Made by a program: the position numbers and the translations under genes. From the NCBI GenBank assembly GCA_025357915.1, contig JANYLH010000010.1, positions 1 to 44,679 on the forward strand: DNA of 44,679 bases. Reading direction: 5' to 3'. Each line of letters opens with the position of its first letter. Positions within the stretch are counted from its first letter, which is position 1. Origin of the DNA: Gammaproteobacteria bacterium. GTDB taxonomy: Bacteria; Pseudomonadota; Gammaproteobacteria; Steroidobacterales; Steroidobacteraceae. Shown here piece after piece: positions 30,359-39,384 of this stretch. Under the pieces are notes generated by a model. The model was given only the letters and a program-made list of their open reading frames with translations, had not been told where the DNA came from and ran no database searches.

Positions 30359-32023
30359 CTAGTTTTCCCCGTGTTCGAGCAGGTACATGTATTGCGAGAG
30401 ATTGCGATCCTGGATGTTGCTGGTCCAGCCGCGCACGTAGGACTTGATCAGATGCCGCGTCGCGTAATAGTAGAGCGGGATGCAGGCGACGTCTTCATTG
30501 AGGATCGTTTCCGCCTGCGCCAGTGTCTGCAGGCGCCGCGCGGCGTCGCTGTCGTTGCCGGCGGCGGCGAGCAGCGCGTCGTAGCGCGGGTTCGAGTAAC
30601 CGCCGTCGTTGTAGCCGAAACCGGTCTGGAACAGCTGCAGGAAGGTCAGCGGGTCGGGGTAATCGCCGATCCATGCGTAGTGGAACAGCGCGAGCTGCTT
30701 GAGGTGCCGCTCGTTGAGCTGCACCCGGAACTCCTCGTTGTAGGTGCCGACTTCGGCGCCGAGATTGGCGCGCCACATGGCGGCCACCGCTTCGTAGGTG
30801 CGGCGGTTGTCCGAATCGGTAGGGTAATGCAGATCCACGCGCAGCGGATGTTGAGCGGAATAGCCCGCTTGCGCATAGAAGCGGCGCGCCAGCGCATGCC
30901 GCTGCGCCTGCGGGAGTCGTGCCCATGCGGGGACCGGCGCGGTATAGCCGGCCAGCGGCGGCGTCGGCGTCCACGCCGGCTCGTACAGGCCCTGGCGCAC
31001 GTAGCGCACCAGCGTTTCACGATCGACGCCCAGCGTCAGGGCCATGCGCAGCGCGCGATTCCCGGCGAACGGCGGGCGCGTGACGTTGACGCCGAGCACG
31101 AAGTTCCCAAGATACGGCGCGCTGACCACCTGGTCACCTAGGCGCGCGCGCAGCCACGCGGTTTGTTCAGCCGCGAACGAGTCGGTGAACGCCAGGTCGC
31201 CGGCGAAGAACCGCTCGGTCTGCGCGGCGCGATCAAGCGGGAGGTAAGTGACCTGCTGCAGCCGCACGCGCGCGGCGTCCCAGTAGAGGGGGTTCTTCAC
31301 CAGCGTCACGCGGCCGGCGATGACGTACTCCTGCAGGCGGAACGCACCGTTGCTGACCATGAACTCGGGGCGCACCCAGTCATCGCCATGCGCGCGGATC
31401 GCCGGCTCGTACTGTGGGTAGGTGTACGACTTGGTCAGGAGGCTCAGCAGGAATGGCGTCGGTGCGTTCAGCTCCACGCGCACGGTACGCGCGTCGGGCG
31501 CGGTGATACCCAGCTCGGTGACGCTCATGCTGCCGGCGCTGATCGCCAGCGCGTTGCGCACCGGCGCCAGCGCTTCGGCGTAGTCGGAAGCCGTGCGCGG
31601 GTCGACCGTGCGGCGCCAGGCATAGACAAAATCCGCCGCGCGGACCGGTGCGCCGTTCGACCAGCGCGCCGCGCGCAGGTGAAAGATCCAGATGCGGCCA
31701 TCGGCGCTGGTCTCCCAGCGTTCAGCGACGCCGGGCCCGGGTTCGCCGTCCTCGCGCAGGCGTGTCAACCCCTCGAACAGGTCGTCGAGCACGTGCGCGG
31801 CCGGCACATCGGTGGAGATCGACGGGTCGATGCTGCGCATCCCGCCCGCGTCGACAGCGCGCGCCAGGCGTTGCGATGCTGCCAGTCCCGGGCCGGCCTT
31901 CATGGGCACGGGCGCAGCCGGAGCGGACTGGTCCGCTGTGCAGCCGGGGAGCACAAGCAGAGCCGCCACCGCTGCCGCCAGCAGGACTGGCGCGGCGCGC
32001 GGGCGTCGGCGCGCGGAACTCAC
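30359..32023 (-). CDS. Peptide ABC transporter substrate-binding lipoprotein (OppA-like, SBP family 5)
   Basis: 554 residues from GTG 32023, in a GTGA overlap with the FimX-like gene stop. The N-terminus SSARRRPRAAPVLLAAAV leads to the lipobox LPGC, so the mature protein is a lipoprotein. SBP-5 features follow: DPSISTDVPAAHVLDDLFEG, LTRLREDGEPGPGVAERWE, FHLRAARWSNGAPVRAADFV and YAWRRTVDPRTAS near the start; FHYAWIGDYPDPLTFLQLF and IPLYYYATRHLIKS near the end. This is the E. coli OppA/MppA type, which binds oligopeptides or cell-wall peptides. All five transporter components are present in the operon. Confidence 0.92.
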   Translation of the reverse strand: MSSARRRPRAAPVLLAAAVAALLVLPGCTADQSAPAAPVPMKAGPGLAASQRLARAVDAGGMRSIDPSISTDVPAAHVLDDLFEGLTRLREDGEPGPGVAERWETSADGRIWIFHLRAARWSNGAPVRAADFVYAWRRTVDPRTASDYAEALAPVRNALAISAGSMSVTELGITAPDARTVRVELNAPTPFLLSLLTKSYTYPQYEPAIRAHGDDWVRPEFMVSNGAFRLQEYVIAGRVTLVKNPLYWDAARVRLQQVTYLPLDRAAQTERFFAGDLAFTDSFAAEQTAWLRARLGDQVVSAPYLGNFVLGVNVTRPPFAGNRALRMALTLGVDRETLVRYVRQGLYEPAWTPTPPLAGYTAPVPAWARLPQAQRHALARRFYAQAGYSAQHPLRVDLHYPTDSDNRRTYEAVAAMWRANLGAEVGTYNEEFRVQLNERHLKQLALFHYAWIGDYPDPLTFLQLFQTGFGYNDGGYSNPRYDALLAAAGNDSDAARRLQTLAQAETILNEDVACIPLYYYATRHLIKSYVRGWTSNIQDRNLSQYMYLLEHGEN

Positions 32024-34071
32024 GACTTGAGCACGACCTCTTCGGGAGCGTGCACCAGGTAGCCCTGGATGTACTGCACGCCCAGTTGCCAGACTACCGC
32101 CATGGTGTTGGCGTCCTCGATGCGTTCGGCCACGGTCTGGATCGCGCGTCTGGTCGCGCCCTCGACGATGGCGTGCACCCGCTGCTGTAATTCGAGGTTG
32201 CCCGCCAGGCCCTGCATCAGCGAACCGTCGATCTTCAGGTAGTCCACGGCCAGGGTGCCGAGCAGGCCCTGCGAATCGCGCCCGGCGCCGAAGTGTTCGA
32301 TCGCGAACTTGATCTGGCGCTTGCGCAGTTCGCCGAGCAGGGCCTGCACCTGCGGCAGGTGCCGCTCGGTTACCGCCTCGGTGACCTGCACGCACAGCCG
32401 CTGCGGCTCGGCCCCGGTCGATTTCAGCTCGCCAGTGAGCCACTCCAGCAGCGTGGTGTCGAGCACGCTGTCGCGTGACAAGCGCACGAACATCTGGTCC
32501 GGCTGCCGCTTGGCGATGACTTCGAGAGCGGCCCGCAGTACCCAGCGGTCGATGTTGCGCATCAGATCGTTCCGTTCCGCGGCCGGCAGGAACTCCGAGG
32601 GCAGCACCTCGCGTGCCTGGGTGTCGAGCATGCGTACCGCGACATCGAAGATCTTCTGGACGCTGCCGGTAAGGCTGGCAATCGGCTGCTGCACCAGGTG
32701 GAAACGGTTCTCGGCCAGCGCCGCCTTGATGTGCTTGACCCATACCTGGTCATAGGCCATGACCCGCGTGTCCTGGTCGACGCGCTCGTTCACGACGACC
32801 TGGCCGCCGCCGCGGTCGGCACAGCGCTGCAGGGCCGCCTGCGCCACGGCCACTGCCGCATCGAGCCCCTGGTCGGCGCTGGTCAGCACCGCGAGGCCCG
32901 CCGAGCAGGTGACGCGCACGGTCTTTTCACCGAGCGCGAACCCATGCTTGGCGATGCGTTCTACCAGGCTCTCGCTCCAGGCCTCGGCGTCACGCGTGTT
33001 GCCGCGCTCGAGCAGCAGCAGCAGGCTCGCAGCGCCGAAGTGTCCGGCAATGTCGTTGGGTCCGAGCATCGCGCGGACCTGCGCGGCGTACAGCGCCAGG
33101 AATTCCTCGGTGGCCGTGACGCCGTGTTCTTTTGCCAGCTCCGCGAACTTATCCGGGCGCAGCACTGCGAGGCAACGCACGCCTCCGGTTGGGGGCTTCG
33201 CAAGCCGCTCGTTGCACAGGCGCAGCAGGTGCTGGCGCAGCCACAGGCCGCTGGCCGGATCGCGGCACACGGCGTCGGCGAGTTCCGTGGCGAGCTGCCG
33301 GTCGTCGCGCTTGTGCGCCGGCACGATCAGCTGTACGCACGGTTCGCCGTCGAATTCGCCCACCGCCAGCACCAGCTCGAGGGCCACGCCGGAACCGTCG
33401 GCGAGCATGGCGCCGGCCTTGAGCAGGTGGTCGCTCCAGCGGCCCTGCAGGCAGGCCCCCAGCGCCCCCTTGAGGGGCGCCTGCGTTTCGCCGTCGAACA
33501 GATCCATGACCGGCTGACCGACCAGCGCGCTGGGCTCGGCATAGCCGAACAGCTCGAGCCACGAGGCGTTGACCTGCACGACGATGCCTTCCTGCACCTG
33601 TGCGATGGCGTCGTTGGAGCGATGCAGGACGGTTTCGAGCTGGCGGCGGTAATCCTGCGCGGCGCGCAGCGTGTCGGTGAGCGTGCGTTCCATGCGGAAC
33701 GAACGCAGTTCCCGATGGATAACGGCCTGGACGTGCTCGGGGCTGGCGATCGACACCGTGTCGCGCGCGCCGCGCGCCATGTCCTCGCCGGTGACGGCGC
33801 TGTCCACCCGGTCGCGGATCACGATCAGCGGGACGCCCGCGGCCATCTGGTCGCGCACCGCGGCGATCTGGGCCAGCTGCTGGGTGGTGGGCGCAAACAG
33901 CACCATCAGTTCCGGATTGAGCTGCTCGAGCGCGTCCGGCACGTCCTGCACGGCCGGTATCCATGTGCAATGCGCCGCCAGCCCGCTGTTGCGCAGCAGG
34001 CTGTTGAGCCTTTCCACCGGGTCGCGGGAAACACTCTGCACCAGCACGGGTACGGCCGTGGAATTGCTCAA
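32020..34071 (-). CDS. FimX-like protein: receiver-like, PAS, degenerate GGDEF and degenerate EAL domains
   Basis: 683 residues from TTG 34071 (GGAG seven bases upstream), close to the 691 of Pseudomonas FimX; ATG 34128 is open but overlaps a promoter-like TGCTAGAAT. Residues 5-115 are receiver-like; 145-255 a PAS domain; 275-430 a GGDEF domain whose motif is GAASL (346-350); 445-683 an EAL domain with DVA (476-478) in place of EAL and EHFGAG (592-597) in place of DDFGTG, though LKID (612-615) and QGY (669-671) remain. Neither cyclase nor phosphodiesterase activity is expected. FimX proteins bind c-di-GMP through such an EAL fold and control type IV pili; that role is inferred. Its stop overlaps the oppA-like start. 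Confidence 0.88.
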   Translation of the reverse strand: MSNSTAVPVLVQSVSRDPVERLNSLLRNSGLAAHCTWIPAVQDVPDALEQLNPELMVLFAPTTQQLAQIAAVRDQMAAGVPLIVIRDRVDSAVTGEDMARGARDTVSIASPEHVQAVIHRELRSFRMERTLTDTLRAAQDYRRQLETVLHRSNDAIAQVQEGIVVQVNASWLELFGYAEPSALVGQPVMDLFDGETQAPLKGALGACLQGRWSDHLLKAGAMLADGSGVALELVLAVGEFDGEPCVQLIVPAHKRDDRQLATELADAVCRDPASGLWLRQHLLRLCNERLAKPPTGGVRCLAVLRPDKFAELAKEHGVTATEEFLALYAAQVRAMLGPNDIAGHFGAASLLLLLERGNTRDAEAWSESLVERIAKHGFALGEKTVRVTCSAGLAVLTSADQGLDAAVAVAQAALQRCADRGGGQVVVNERVDQDTRVMAYDQVWVKHIKAALAENRFHLVQQPIASLTGSVQKIFDVAVRMLDTQAREVLPSEFLPAAERNDLMRNIDRWVLRAALEVIAKRQPDQMFVRLSRDSVLDTTLLEWLTGELKSTGAEPQRLCVQVTEAVTERHLPQVQALLGELRKRQIKFAIEHFGAGRDSQGLLGTLAVDYLKIDGSLMQGLAGNLELQQRVHAIVEGATRRAIQTVAERIEDANTMAVVWQLGVQYIQGYLVHAPEEVVLKS

Positions 34072-34118
34072 ATAATGCTCCGTGGCCGGATGGCGCTCGG
34101 CCCCGGCGAATATGGAAA

Positions 34119-34127
34119 ATTCTAGCA
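34119..34127 (-). promoter_or_regulatory. Extended -10 promoter of the FimX-like/peptide transporter operon
   Basis: On the minus strand TGCTAGAAT, an extended -10, lies 48 bp ahead of the TTG start at 34071. It is the same nine bases as at 21147-21155 upstream of parE. It supports TTG 34071 over ATG 34128 as the translation start. Confidence 0.5.
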
Positions 34128-34190
34128 TTATGACCCGCCGGCACCGTGCGCCAGGCCGCGGTTTGCGCCAGGGCCTGCGCCAGCGGGCTG

Positions 34191-34220
34191 CTGGCAGCCA
34201 AACAGTGATGCCGTTATCAT
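34191..34220 (+). promoter_or_regulatory. Candidate efp promoter
   Basis: CTGGCA (34191-34196), an 18-base spacer and TATCAT (34215-34220), about 60 bp upstream of the efp ATG. Both hexamers match the sigma70 consensus only moderately. Confidence 0.4.
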
Positions 34221-34279
34221 ACGCGGCCCTCCGCAAGGCCCGATTCCGGAGCCAGATGGAGCCCCAGGCGAGGACCGAC

Positions 34280-34849
34280 ATGTCGAGCTATACGACCAGC
34301 GAAATCCGTGCGGGCATGAAGGTCATCCTCGAGGGCGACCCGTACGCGATCGTGGACAACGAATTCGTCAAGCCGGGCAAGGGCCAGGCCTTCAACCGCA
34401 TCAAGGTCCGCAACCTCAAGAACGGCCGCACCATCGAGCGCACCTTCCGCTCGGGCGAATCGCTCGAGGCCGCCGACGTCATGGACGCCGAGATGCAGTA
34501 CCTCTACAACGACGGCAGCTTCTGGCATTTCATGATTCCGGAGAATTTCGAGCAGTACGCGACCGACAAGGCGGTGGTCGGCGACAACGCCGTGTGGCTC
34601 AAGGACGGCATGAACTGCACCGTCACGCTCTGGAACAACGTGCCGCTGGTGGTCACGCCGCCGGCCCACGTCGAGCTCAAGATCGTCGAGACCGATCCGG
34701 GCCTGCGCGGCGATACCGCCACCGGCGGCCAGAAGTCGGCCAAGCTGGAAACCGGCGCCGTGGTGCGCGTGCCGCTGTTTCTCAACGAGGGCGAGTTGAT
34801 CCGCGTCGATACCCGCACCGGCGAGTACGTTTCGCGCGCCAAGGCCTAG
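34280..34849 (+). CDS. efp: Elongation factor P
   Basis: 189 residues (E. coli: 188). Relieves ribosome stalling at polyproline. Start [13 protein letters not shown] at 34280; upstream open frame is not conserved. The modification loop [10 protein letters not shown] places Lys34 exactly where E. coli EF-P is beta-lysylated by EpmA, and epmA is the convergent neighbour, so the lysine-type modification is expected. The downstream domains follow with [16 protein letters not shown] and [20 protein letters not shown]. EpmB, which makes beta-lysine, is not in the window. Confidence 0.97.
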   Translation: MSSYTTSEIRAGMKVILEGDPYAIVDNEFVKPGKGQAFNRIKVRNLKNGRTIERTFRSGESLEAADVMDAEMQYLYNDGSFWHFMIPENFEQYATDKAVVGDNAVWLKDGMNCTVTLWNNVPLVVTPPAHVELKIVETDPGLRGDTATGGQKSAKLETGAVVRVPLFLNEGELIRVDTRTGEYVSRAKA

Positions 34850-34867
34850 CGCTCAGCGCGCTCAGGC
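34844..34867. terminator. Hairpin shared by convergent efp and epmA ends
   Basis: GCCTAGCGC (34844-34852) pairs with GCGCTCAGGC (34858-34867) with one bulged base and a 5-base loop. It spans both stop codons, which are only 12 bp apart, and lacks a T-tract. Confidence 0.4.
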
Positions 34868-35842
34868 GTGTTGGCTGGTGAAAGCCAGCACTTCCTCGAT
34901 GCGCGTGGCCCCGCAAGCGATCATCAGCAGCCGGTCGAACCCCAGCGCCACTCCGCAGCAGGCGGGCAGTCCCGCCTTGAGCGCCGCCAGCATGAATTCG
35001 TCCATCGCCGGCACCGTGAGGTTGCGCGCCGCCCGCGCGCGCTGATCCGCGGCGAAGCGCGCTCGCTGCTCGTGCGCGTCCGCCAGTTCCTCGAAGCCGT
35101 TGGCGAGTTCGACACCGTGCAGATAGAGCTCGAAGCGCAGGGCGACCCGGGAATCAAGCGGATCCAGGCGCGCCAGCGCGGCCTGGCTTGCCGGGTAGCG
35201 GTGCACGAATACCGGGCCGTCGAGCCCGAGCTTCGGCCCGATGCACGCGCCCATCAGCAGGTCCAGCAGTTCGTCGCGTTCGCAGCGACGCACCAGCGCA
35301 TCCTCAAACCCGGCCGCGCGCGCCCGGGCGGCCAGCGCGCTGTCGCTATCGGTCAGCGGGTTGCACTCCAGCGTCTCGAGGAAGGCCTGCTCGTAGTGGA
35401 GGAACCGCGCTGGCGCACCCGTCACGCCGCCGAGCACCCGGCGCAGCAGGGCGTCGACCTCAGCCATCAGAGCGGTGAAGGCCCAGCCCCGGCGATACCA
35501 CTCCACCATCATGAACTCGCTGTTGTGCAGCGCCCCGTGTTCTTCGCCGCGAAACACGTGGCACATCTGGTAGATGTCGCCGCTCCCCGCGGCCAGCAGC
35601 CGCTTCATCGCGTACTCGGGCGAGGTGTGCAGGTAGCGCGGCCGCTCGTCGCTACCCGGCCAGCGGACTTCGGCCGAATGCAGGTGGCGATCGGTGACGG
35701 CGAAATTCACCAGCTGCGGCGTGTCAACCTCGAGCACGCCGCGTTCGGCAAAGAAGGCGCGGATCGCGGCCAGCATGGCGGCGCGGCGCTGGAGCCGTTC
35801 GGGATTGGTGCCCGGCCGCCAGTCGTGAGTGGCCTCGTTCAC
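34862..35842 (-). CDS. epmA: EF-P--(R)-beta-lysine ligase EpmA
   Basis: 326 residues (E. coli: 325). A class II lysyl-tRNA-synthetase paralogue lacking the anticodon domain; it attaches beta-lysine to EF-P Lys34. GTG 35842 (VNEATHDWRPG) overlaps the psd stop (GTGA). Class II motifs: FFAERGVLEVDTPQL, YLHTSPEYAMKRLLA, CHVFRGEEHGALHNSEFMMV with EWYRRG, and the closing GVALGFDRLLMIACG. The length and missing N-terminal OB fold separate it from LysS. Last gene of the sco1-psd-epmA run, facing its substrate gene efp. Confidence 0.96.
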   Translation of the reverse strand: MNEATHDWRPGTNPERLQRRAAMLAAIRAFFAERGVLEVDTPQLVNFAVTDRHLHSAEVRWPGSDERPRYLHTSPEYAMKRLLAAGSGDIYQMCHVFRGEEHGALHNSEFMMVEWYRRGWAFTALMAEVDALLRRVLGGVTGAPARFLHYEQAFLETLECNPLTDSDSALAARARAAGFEDALVRRCERDELLDLLMGACIGPKLGLDGPVFVHRYPASQAALARLDPLDSRVALRFELYLHGVELANGFEELADAHEQRARFAADQRARAARNLTVPAMDEFMLAALKAGLPACCGVALGFDRLLMIACGATRIEEVLAFTSQHA

Positions 35843-36732
35843 GCTCCGGTGGCGCCCGCGTTCACCGCACCGAGCGCCTGACCGACGCGCACCGCGCTGC
35901 CCGCGGCCAGGCCGCCATCCCAGCTGGCGCTGCCAGGCGGCAGCAGCAGGATAACGGTTGAGCCCATGTTGAAGCGGCCCACTTCGGCGCCGCGCGCCAG
36001 GCGGGCCGCCCCCGGCGTTGCCGGCATCGGCAGCGCGGTGGCGCCGCGCTGGCGTGGCGGGGCGATATCGCCGTGCCAGACGGTGCCCATGCTGCCCACG
36101 AACAGCGCGCCCACCATCACCAGCACATGCGGCCCACGGTCGCCCGCGAACTCCAGGATCACGCGCTCGTTGCGCGCGAACAGGTCCTGCACGTGGCGCG
36201 CGGTCGTGTCGTTGACGCTGAAGAGCGCCCCGGGCACGTACCAGGCTCCGCCCAGCGTCCCGTCCAGCGCCATGTGTATGCGGTGGTAGTTGAAGGGCGC
36301 CAGATAGATGGTCATGAACAGCCCGCCCTCCAGGCGCGCGGCGAGCGTCTCGTTGCCGGCGAGCAGCGCTCGCAGCGCGTAATCCCGCCCCTTGGCCTGC
36401 AGCAGTCGCCCGCGCGCGCTCGTGCCCAGCGCACTGATGCGTCCGTCGACCGGGCTGTCGATCGCCAGCGGCGCGGGCGAGGCTGGGCGGGCGCCCGGAC
36501 GGAGTGAGCGCGTAAAGAAGGCATTGAAGCTCGGGTAGGCCTGCGGGTCGGGTTGCACGGCGTCGTCGAGCTCCGGGCGGTAGCCGCGCACGAAGCCGGC
36601 GATCAGCGGCCGGCGGATCCAGGCGACGCGGGCGCGGGCGATGGCGCCGATCAGCCGCGAGAGCAGGTGCTGGGGCAGCAGGTATTGCAGCGTGACGAAC
36701 CAGCGGCCGCCCGAGCCGGGCGAGTGGCTCAC
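35839..36732 (-). CDS. psd: Phosphatidylserine decarboxylase proenzyme
   Basis: 297 residues, GTG 36732 overlapping the SCO1 stop. Makes phosphatidylethanolamine at the inner membrane using a pyruvoyl group formed by self-cleavage. YPSFNAFFTRSLRPG, the catalytic Asp96 in SPVDG and the histidines in FNYHRIHM (150, 153) are present. The cleavage motif reads GRFNMGSTV, with cleavage expected between Gly257 and Ser258; the common form is LGST, so Met replaces Leu, a conservative change. Adjacent epmA is a common gammaproteobacterial arrangement. Confidence 0.95.
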   Translation of the reverse strand: MSHSPGSGGRWFVTLQYLLPQHLLSRLIGAIARARVAWIRRPLIAGFVRGYRPELDDAVQPDPQAYPSFNAFFTRSLRPGARPASPAPLAIDSPVDGRISALGTSARGRLLQAKGRDYALRALLAGNETLAARLEGGLFMTIYLAPFNYHRIHMALDGTLGGAWYVPGALFSVNDTTARHVQDLFARNERVILEFAGDRGPHVLVMVGALFVGSMGTVWHGDIAPPRQRGATALPMPATPGAARLARGAEVGRFNMGSTVILLLPPGSASWDGGLAAGSAVRVGQALGAVNAGATGA

Positions 36733-37343
36733 AGACCCGCCCCAGCGGCAAGCGTGCGCAGGTCGGCGGCCAGCAGCGCGGCTGTGAACGGCGGCGTAAA
36801 CACGACCGCCAGGCGTCCGCGACTATCGAGCAGGTAGAGCGTCGCGGAATGATCGAAGCTGTGCTGGCCGCCAGGCAAATCCTTGCGTCCGGCGAAAGCG
36901 TCGAGGTTCCGCAGCAGCGGCGCGAGCGCTGCGGGCGCGGCACGCAGCCCGATGAAGTCGCGGCTGAAACCGGCCAGGTACTGCCCGAGCACCGCAGGCG
37001 TGTCGTGTTCGGGATCCACGGTCACAAACAGCACCTGGAGTCCGGCGGCCGAGGACTGTCGTTGCAGATCGCGCAGCTTGGCGAGCGTGGCGGGGCACAC
37101 GTCCGGGCAGGAGGTGAAGCCGAAGTACAGGAGTGTTGGATGTCCGCGCAGTGCCTCGTTGGTAAACGGGCGGCCGGCAGTGTCGGTCAGCAGGAACGGC
37201 TCGAGTGCGCGGGGCCCGGGCAGAGCGGTGCCGCCCTGCAGCGCGACGGTCCTTTGTGTCAGCATGCGCGCGACGAACAGGCCGGCGAGCGTGCCGGCCA
37301 GACCCGCGAGCAGCAACAGAGGCAACAGGCGCCGCAGTTTCAT
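36729..37343 (-). CDS. SCO1/SenC family copper chaperone
   Basis: 204 residues from ATG 37343. The N-terminus KLRRLLPLLLLAGLAGTLAG is a membrane anchor or uncleaved signal. The thioredoxin-fold domain follows, with the copper-binding Cys79 and Cys83 in TSCPDVCP and the distant His in SFDHSATLYL. Sco proteins deliver copper to the CuA site of cytochrome oxidase, or act as thiol reductants, in the periplasm. No oxidase genes are near. The ATG has no visible ribosome-binding site and lies where transcription is predicted to begin. First gene of sco1-psd-epmA. Confidence 0.93.
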   Translation of the reverse strand: MKLRRLLPLLLLAGLAGTLAGLFVARMLTQRTVALQGGTALPGPRALEPFLLTDTAGRPFTNEALRGHPTLLYFGFTSCPDVCPATLAKLRDLQRQSSAAGLQVLFVTVDPEHDTPAVLGQYLAGFSRDFIGLRAAPAALAPLLRNLDAFAGRKDLPGGQHSFDHSATLYLLDSRGRLAVVFTPPFTAALLAADLRTLAAGAGL

Positions 37344-38271
37344 GGCCCGATTATCACATACGGCGCGGCGCACGCCGCCGGCGCCGGTCGCGGTGCTCCT
37401 GCGGCGCGTGGCGCGCACGCTCCAGCGCGCGCGGCTCCATTACGGGCACGGTACCGACAATGCGCGCGACGACGCCGCGGCGCTGGTCTGGCACGCGCTC
37501 GGGCTCCCCGCGCAACCCACGGCAGCGAGGCTCCGTCGGGGCGCCACGCCCGCGCAGCTCGCCGCGTTGCACGCGCTGGTGGCGCGGCGCGTCGGCGAGC
37601 GGGTCCCGGTTGTTTACCTGACTCATCGCTGCTGGTTCGCGGGGCTCGAGATGTATGTCGACGAGCGGGTGCTGATACCGCGCTCGCCGCTGGCCGAGCT
37701 CATCGAGCCTGGCTTCGCGCCGTGGATCGATGCCGCGCGCGTACGACGAATTGCCGACGTGGGCACGGGCTCGGGCTGCATCGCCATCGCCTGCGCCGCG
37801 GCGTTCCCGCGCGCACGCGTGGACGCGCTCGATATAGCGGACGCCGCCCTCGCCGTGGCGCGCCTGAACATCCGCCGGCATCGCCTGGCCCGGCGCGTGC
37901 GGGCTGTGAAATCCGATCACTTCAGCGCCCTGAAGGCGGACGCTTACGATATTATTGTCAGCAATCCGCCCTACGTAGGGCGTGCGGAGCTGGCGGCGCT
38001 CCCGCCCGAGTACCGGCATGAACCGGCTGCGGCATTGGCGGCAGGCACCGACGGTCTCGATTCGGTGCGGGTGATTTTGCGGGATGCGGCGCGATTCCTG
38101 CGGCCGGGGGGCATCCTGGTCGTCGAGGTTGGCAACAGCGAAGCGCGGGTGCGAAAGTGCTTTCCGCAGCTGCCCTTCACCTGGCTGGAATTCGCGCGTG
38201 GCGGCGGCGGCGTCTTCCTGCTCACGCGCGAGCAGTTGGTCGCAACGAAACGGAAACGGAAGCAGGGCTGA
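37342..38271 (+). CDS. prmB: Ribosomal protein uL3 glutamine N5-methyltransferase
   Basis: 309 residues from ATG 37342 (E. coli PrmB: 310). This start overlaps the SCO1 start on the other strand, so GTG 37393 is a real alternative. Methylates a glutamine of ribosomal protein L3 using S-adenosylmethionine. Landmarks: [47 protein letters not shown], the SAM loop [12 protein letters not shown] and the catalytic SNPPYV. The ERVPVVYLT and RSPLAELI segments distinguish it from PrmC. Its stop overlaps the aroC start (TGATG), a conserved pairing. Confidence 0.95.
   Translation: MARLSHTARRTPPAPVAVLLRRVARTLQRARLHYGHGTDNARDDAAALVWHALGLPAQPTAARLRRGATPAQLAALHALVARRVGERVPVVYLTHRCWFAGLEMYVDERVLIPRSPLAELIEPGFAPWIDAARVRRIADVGTGSGCIAIACAAAFPRARVDALDIADAALAVARLNIRRHRLARRVRAVKSDHFSALKADAYDIIVSNPPYVGRAELAALPPEYRHEPAAALAAGTDGLDSVRVILRDAARFLRPGGILVVEVGNSEARVRKCFPQLPFTWLEFARGGGGVFLLTREQLVATKRKRKQG
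37350..37358 (-). promoter_or_regulatory. Extended -10 promoter for sco1-psd-epmA
   Basis: On the minus strand TGTGATAAT (TG-T-GATAAT). The start expected seven bases downstream is 37343, the A of the SCO1 ATG. No -35 is recognisable. Confidence 0.45.
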
Positions 38272-39371
38272 TGTCGGGCAACACGATTGGCAGGGTGTTC
38301 ACGGTCACGACCTTTGGCGAGAGCCACGGGCCGGCGCTCGGCTGCATCGTCGACGGCTGCCCGCCCGGCCTGGAACTCGCCGAGGCCGACCTGCAGCGCG
38401 ATGTTGACCGGCGGCGCAGCGGCACTTCGCATTTTGTCAGTCAGCGGCGCGAGGGCGACGCGGTGCGTATCCTCTCGGGCGTGTTCGAGGGCCGCACCAC
38501 CGGCACGCCGATCGGCGTGCTGGTGGAAAACACCGACGCGCGCTCGCGCGACTACGACAAGCTCGCCGACCGCTTCCGCCCCGGACATGCCGATTACACT
38601 TACGCGCACAAGTACGGGCATCGTGATCATCGCGGCGGCGGCCGCTCCTCGGCGCGCGAAACCGTGATGCGGGTCGCGGCCGGGGCGATCGCCCGCAAGT
38701 ACCTGGCGGACCGGTTGCAGGTGCGCATCAGCGGCTACCTCAGCCAGATCGGCGCATTGCAGCTCGACCCCGTGCAGCCCGCGGCCGCTTATGAGAACCC
38801 TTTCTTCTGCCCCGACCCGGCGCGTATCCCGGAGCTCGAGAAGTTGTTGTGGGACCTGCGCAGTGCCGGCGATTCCGTCGGTGCGCGCGTCACGCTGCGC
38901 GCCGAGGGGCTCCCGCCGGGCCTGGGCGAGCCGGTGTTCGACCGGCTCGATGCCGACATCGCCCACGCCATGATGGGCATCAACGCGGTCAAGGCCGTGG
39001 AAATTGGCGCCGGCGTCGCCTGCGTCGCGCAGCGCGGCAGCGAACATCGCGATGAGATGACGCCGACGGGTTTTCTCGGCAATAACGCCGGCGGCATACT
39101 CGGCGGCCTCTCCACCGGTCAGCCGCTGCTGGTGCACGTCGCCTTCAAGCCGACCTCAAGCATCCAGGTGCCAGGCCGCACCATCGATCGCGACGGCAAC
39201 GCGGTCGAAGTGGTCACCACCGGCCGCCACGATCCGTGCGTGGGCCTGCGGGCCACGCCGATCGCCGAGGCGATGCTGGCGATCGTGCTGATGGATCACT
39301 ACCTGCGCCACCGCGCGCAGAATGCGGACGTGCGTGCGGGCGTGCCGGATATCGAGACACACAGGCGATGA
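38271..39371 (+). CDS. aroC: Chorismate synthase
   Basis: 366 residues (E. coli: 361). Last step of the shikimate pathway, using reduced FMN. ATG 38271 shares a base with the prmB stop. Signatures: [60 protein letters not shown] and [18 protein letters not shown], with KPTSSI near the end. All three family signature regions are intact. asd follows after 13 bp. Confidence 0.97.
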   Translation: MSGNTIGRVFTVTTFGESHGPALGCIVDGCPPGLELAEADLQRDVDRRRSGTSHFVSQRREGDAVRILSGVFEGRTTGTPIGVLVENTDARSRDYDKLADRFRPGHADYTYAHKYGHRDHRGGGRSSARETVMRVAAGAIARKYLADRLQVRISGYLSQIGALQLDPVQPAAAYENPFFCPDPARIPELEKLLWDLRSAGDSVGARVTLRAEGLPPGLGEPVFDRLDADIAHAMMGINAVKAVEIGAGVACVAQRGSEHRDEMTPTGFLGNNAGGILGGLSTGQPLLVHVAFKPTSSIQVPGRTIDRDGNAVEVVTTGRHDPCVGLRATPIAEAMLAIVLMDHYLRHRAQNADVRAGVPDIETHRR

Positions 39372-39384
39372 GGACGATCAATCG

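Noticed and set aside
34072-34281. N-terminal extension of the FimX-like protein to ATG 34128 or further
   Set aside because: The ATG lies within the promoter-like TGCTAGAAT, while TTG 34071 has a good ribosome-binding site and gives the expected N-terminus.
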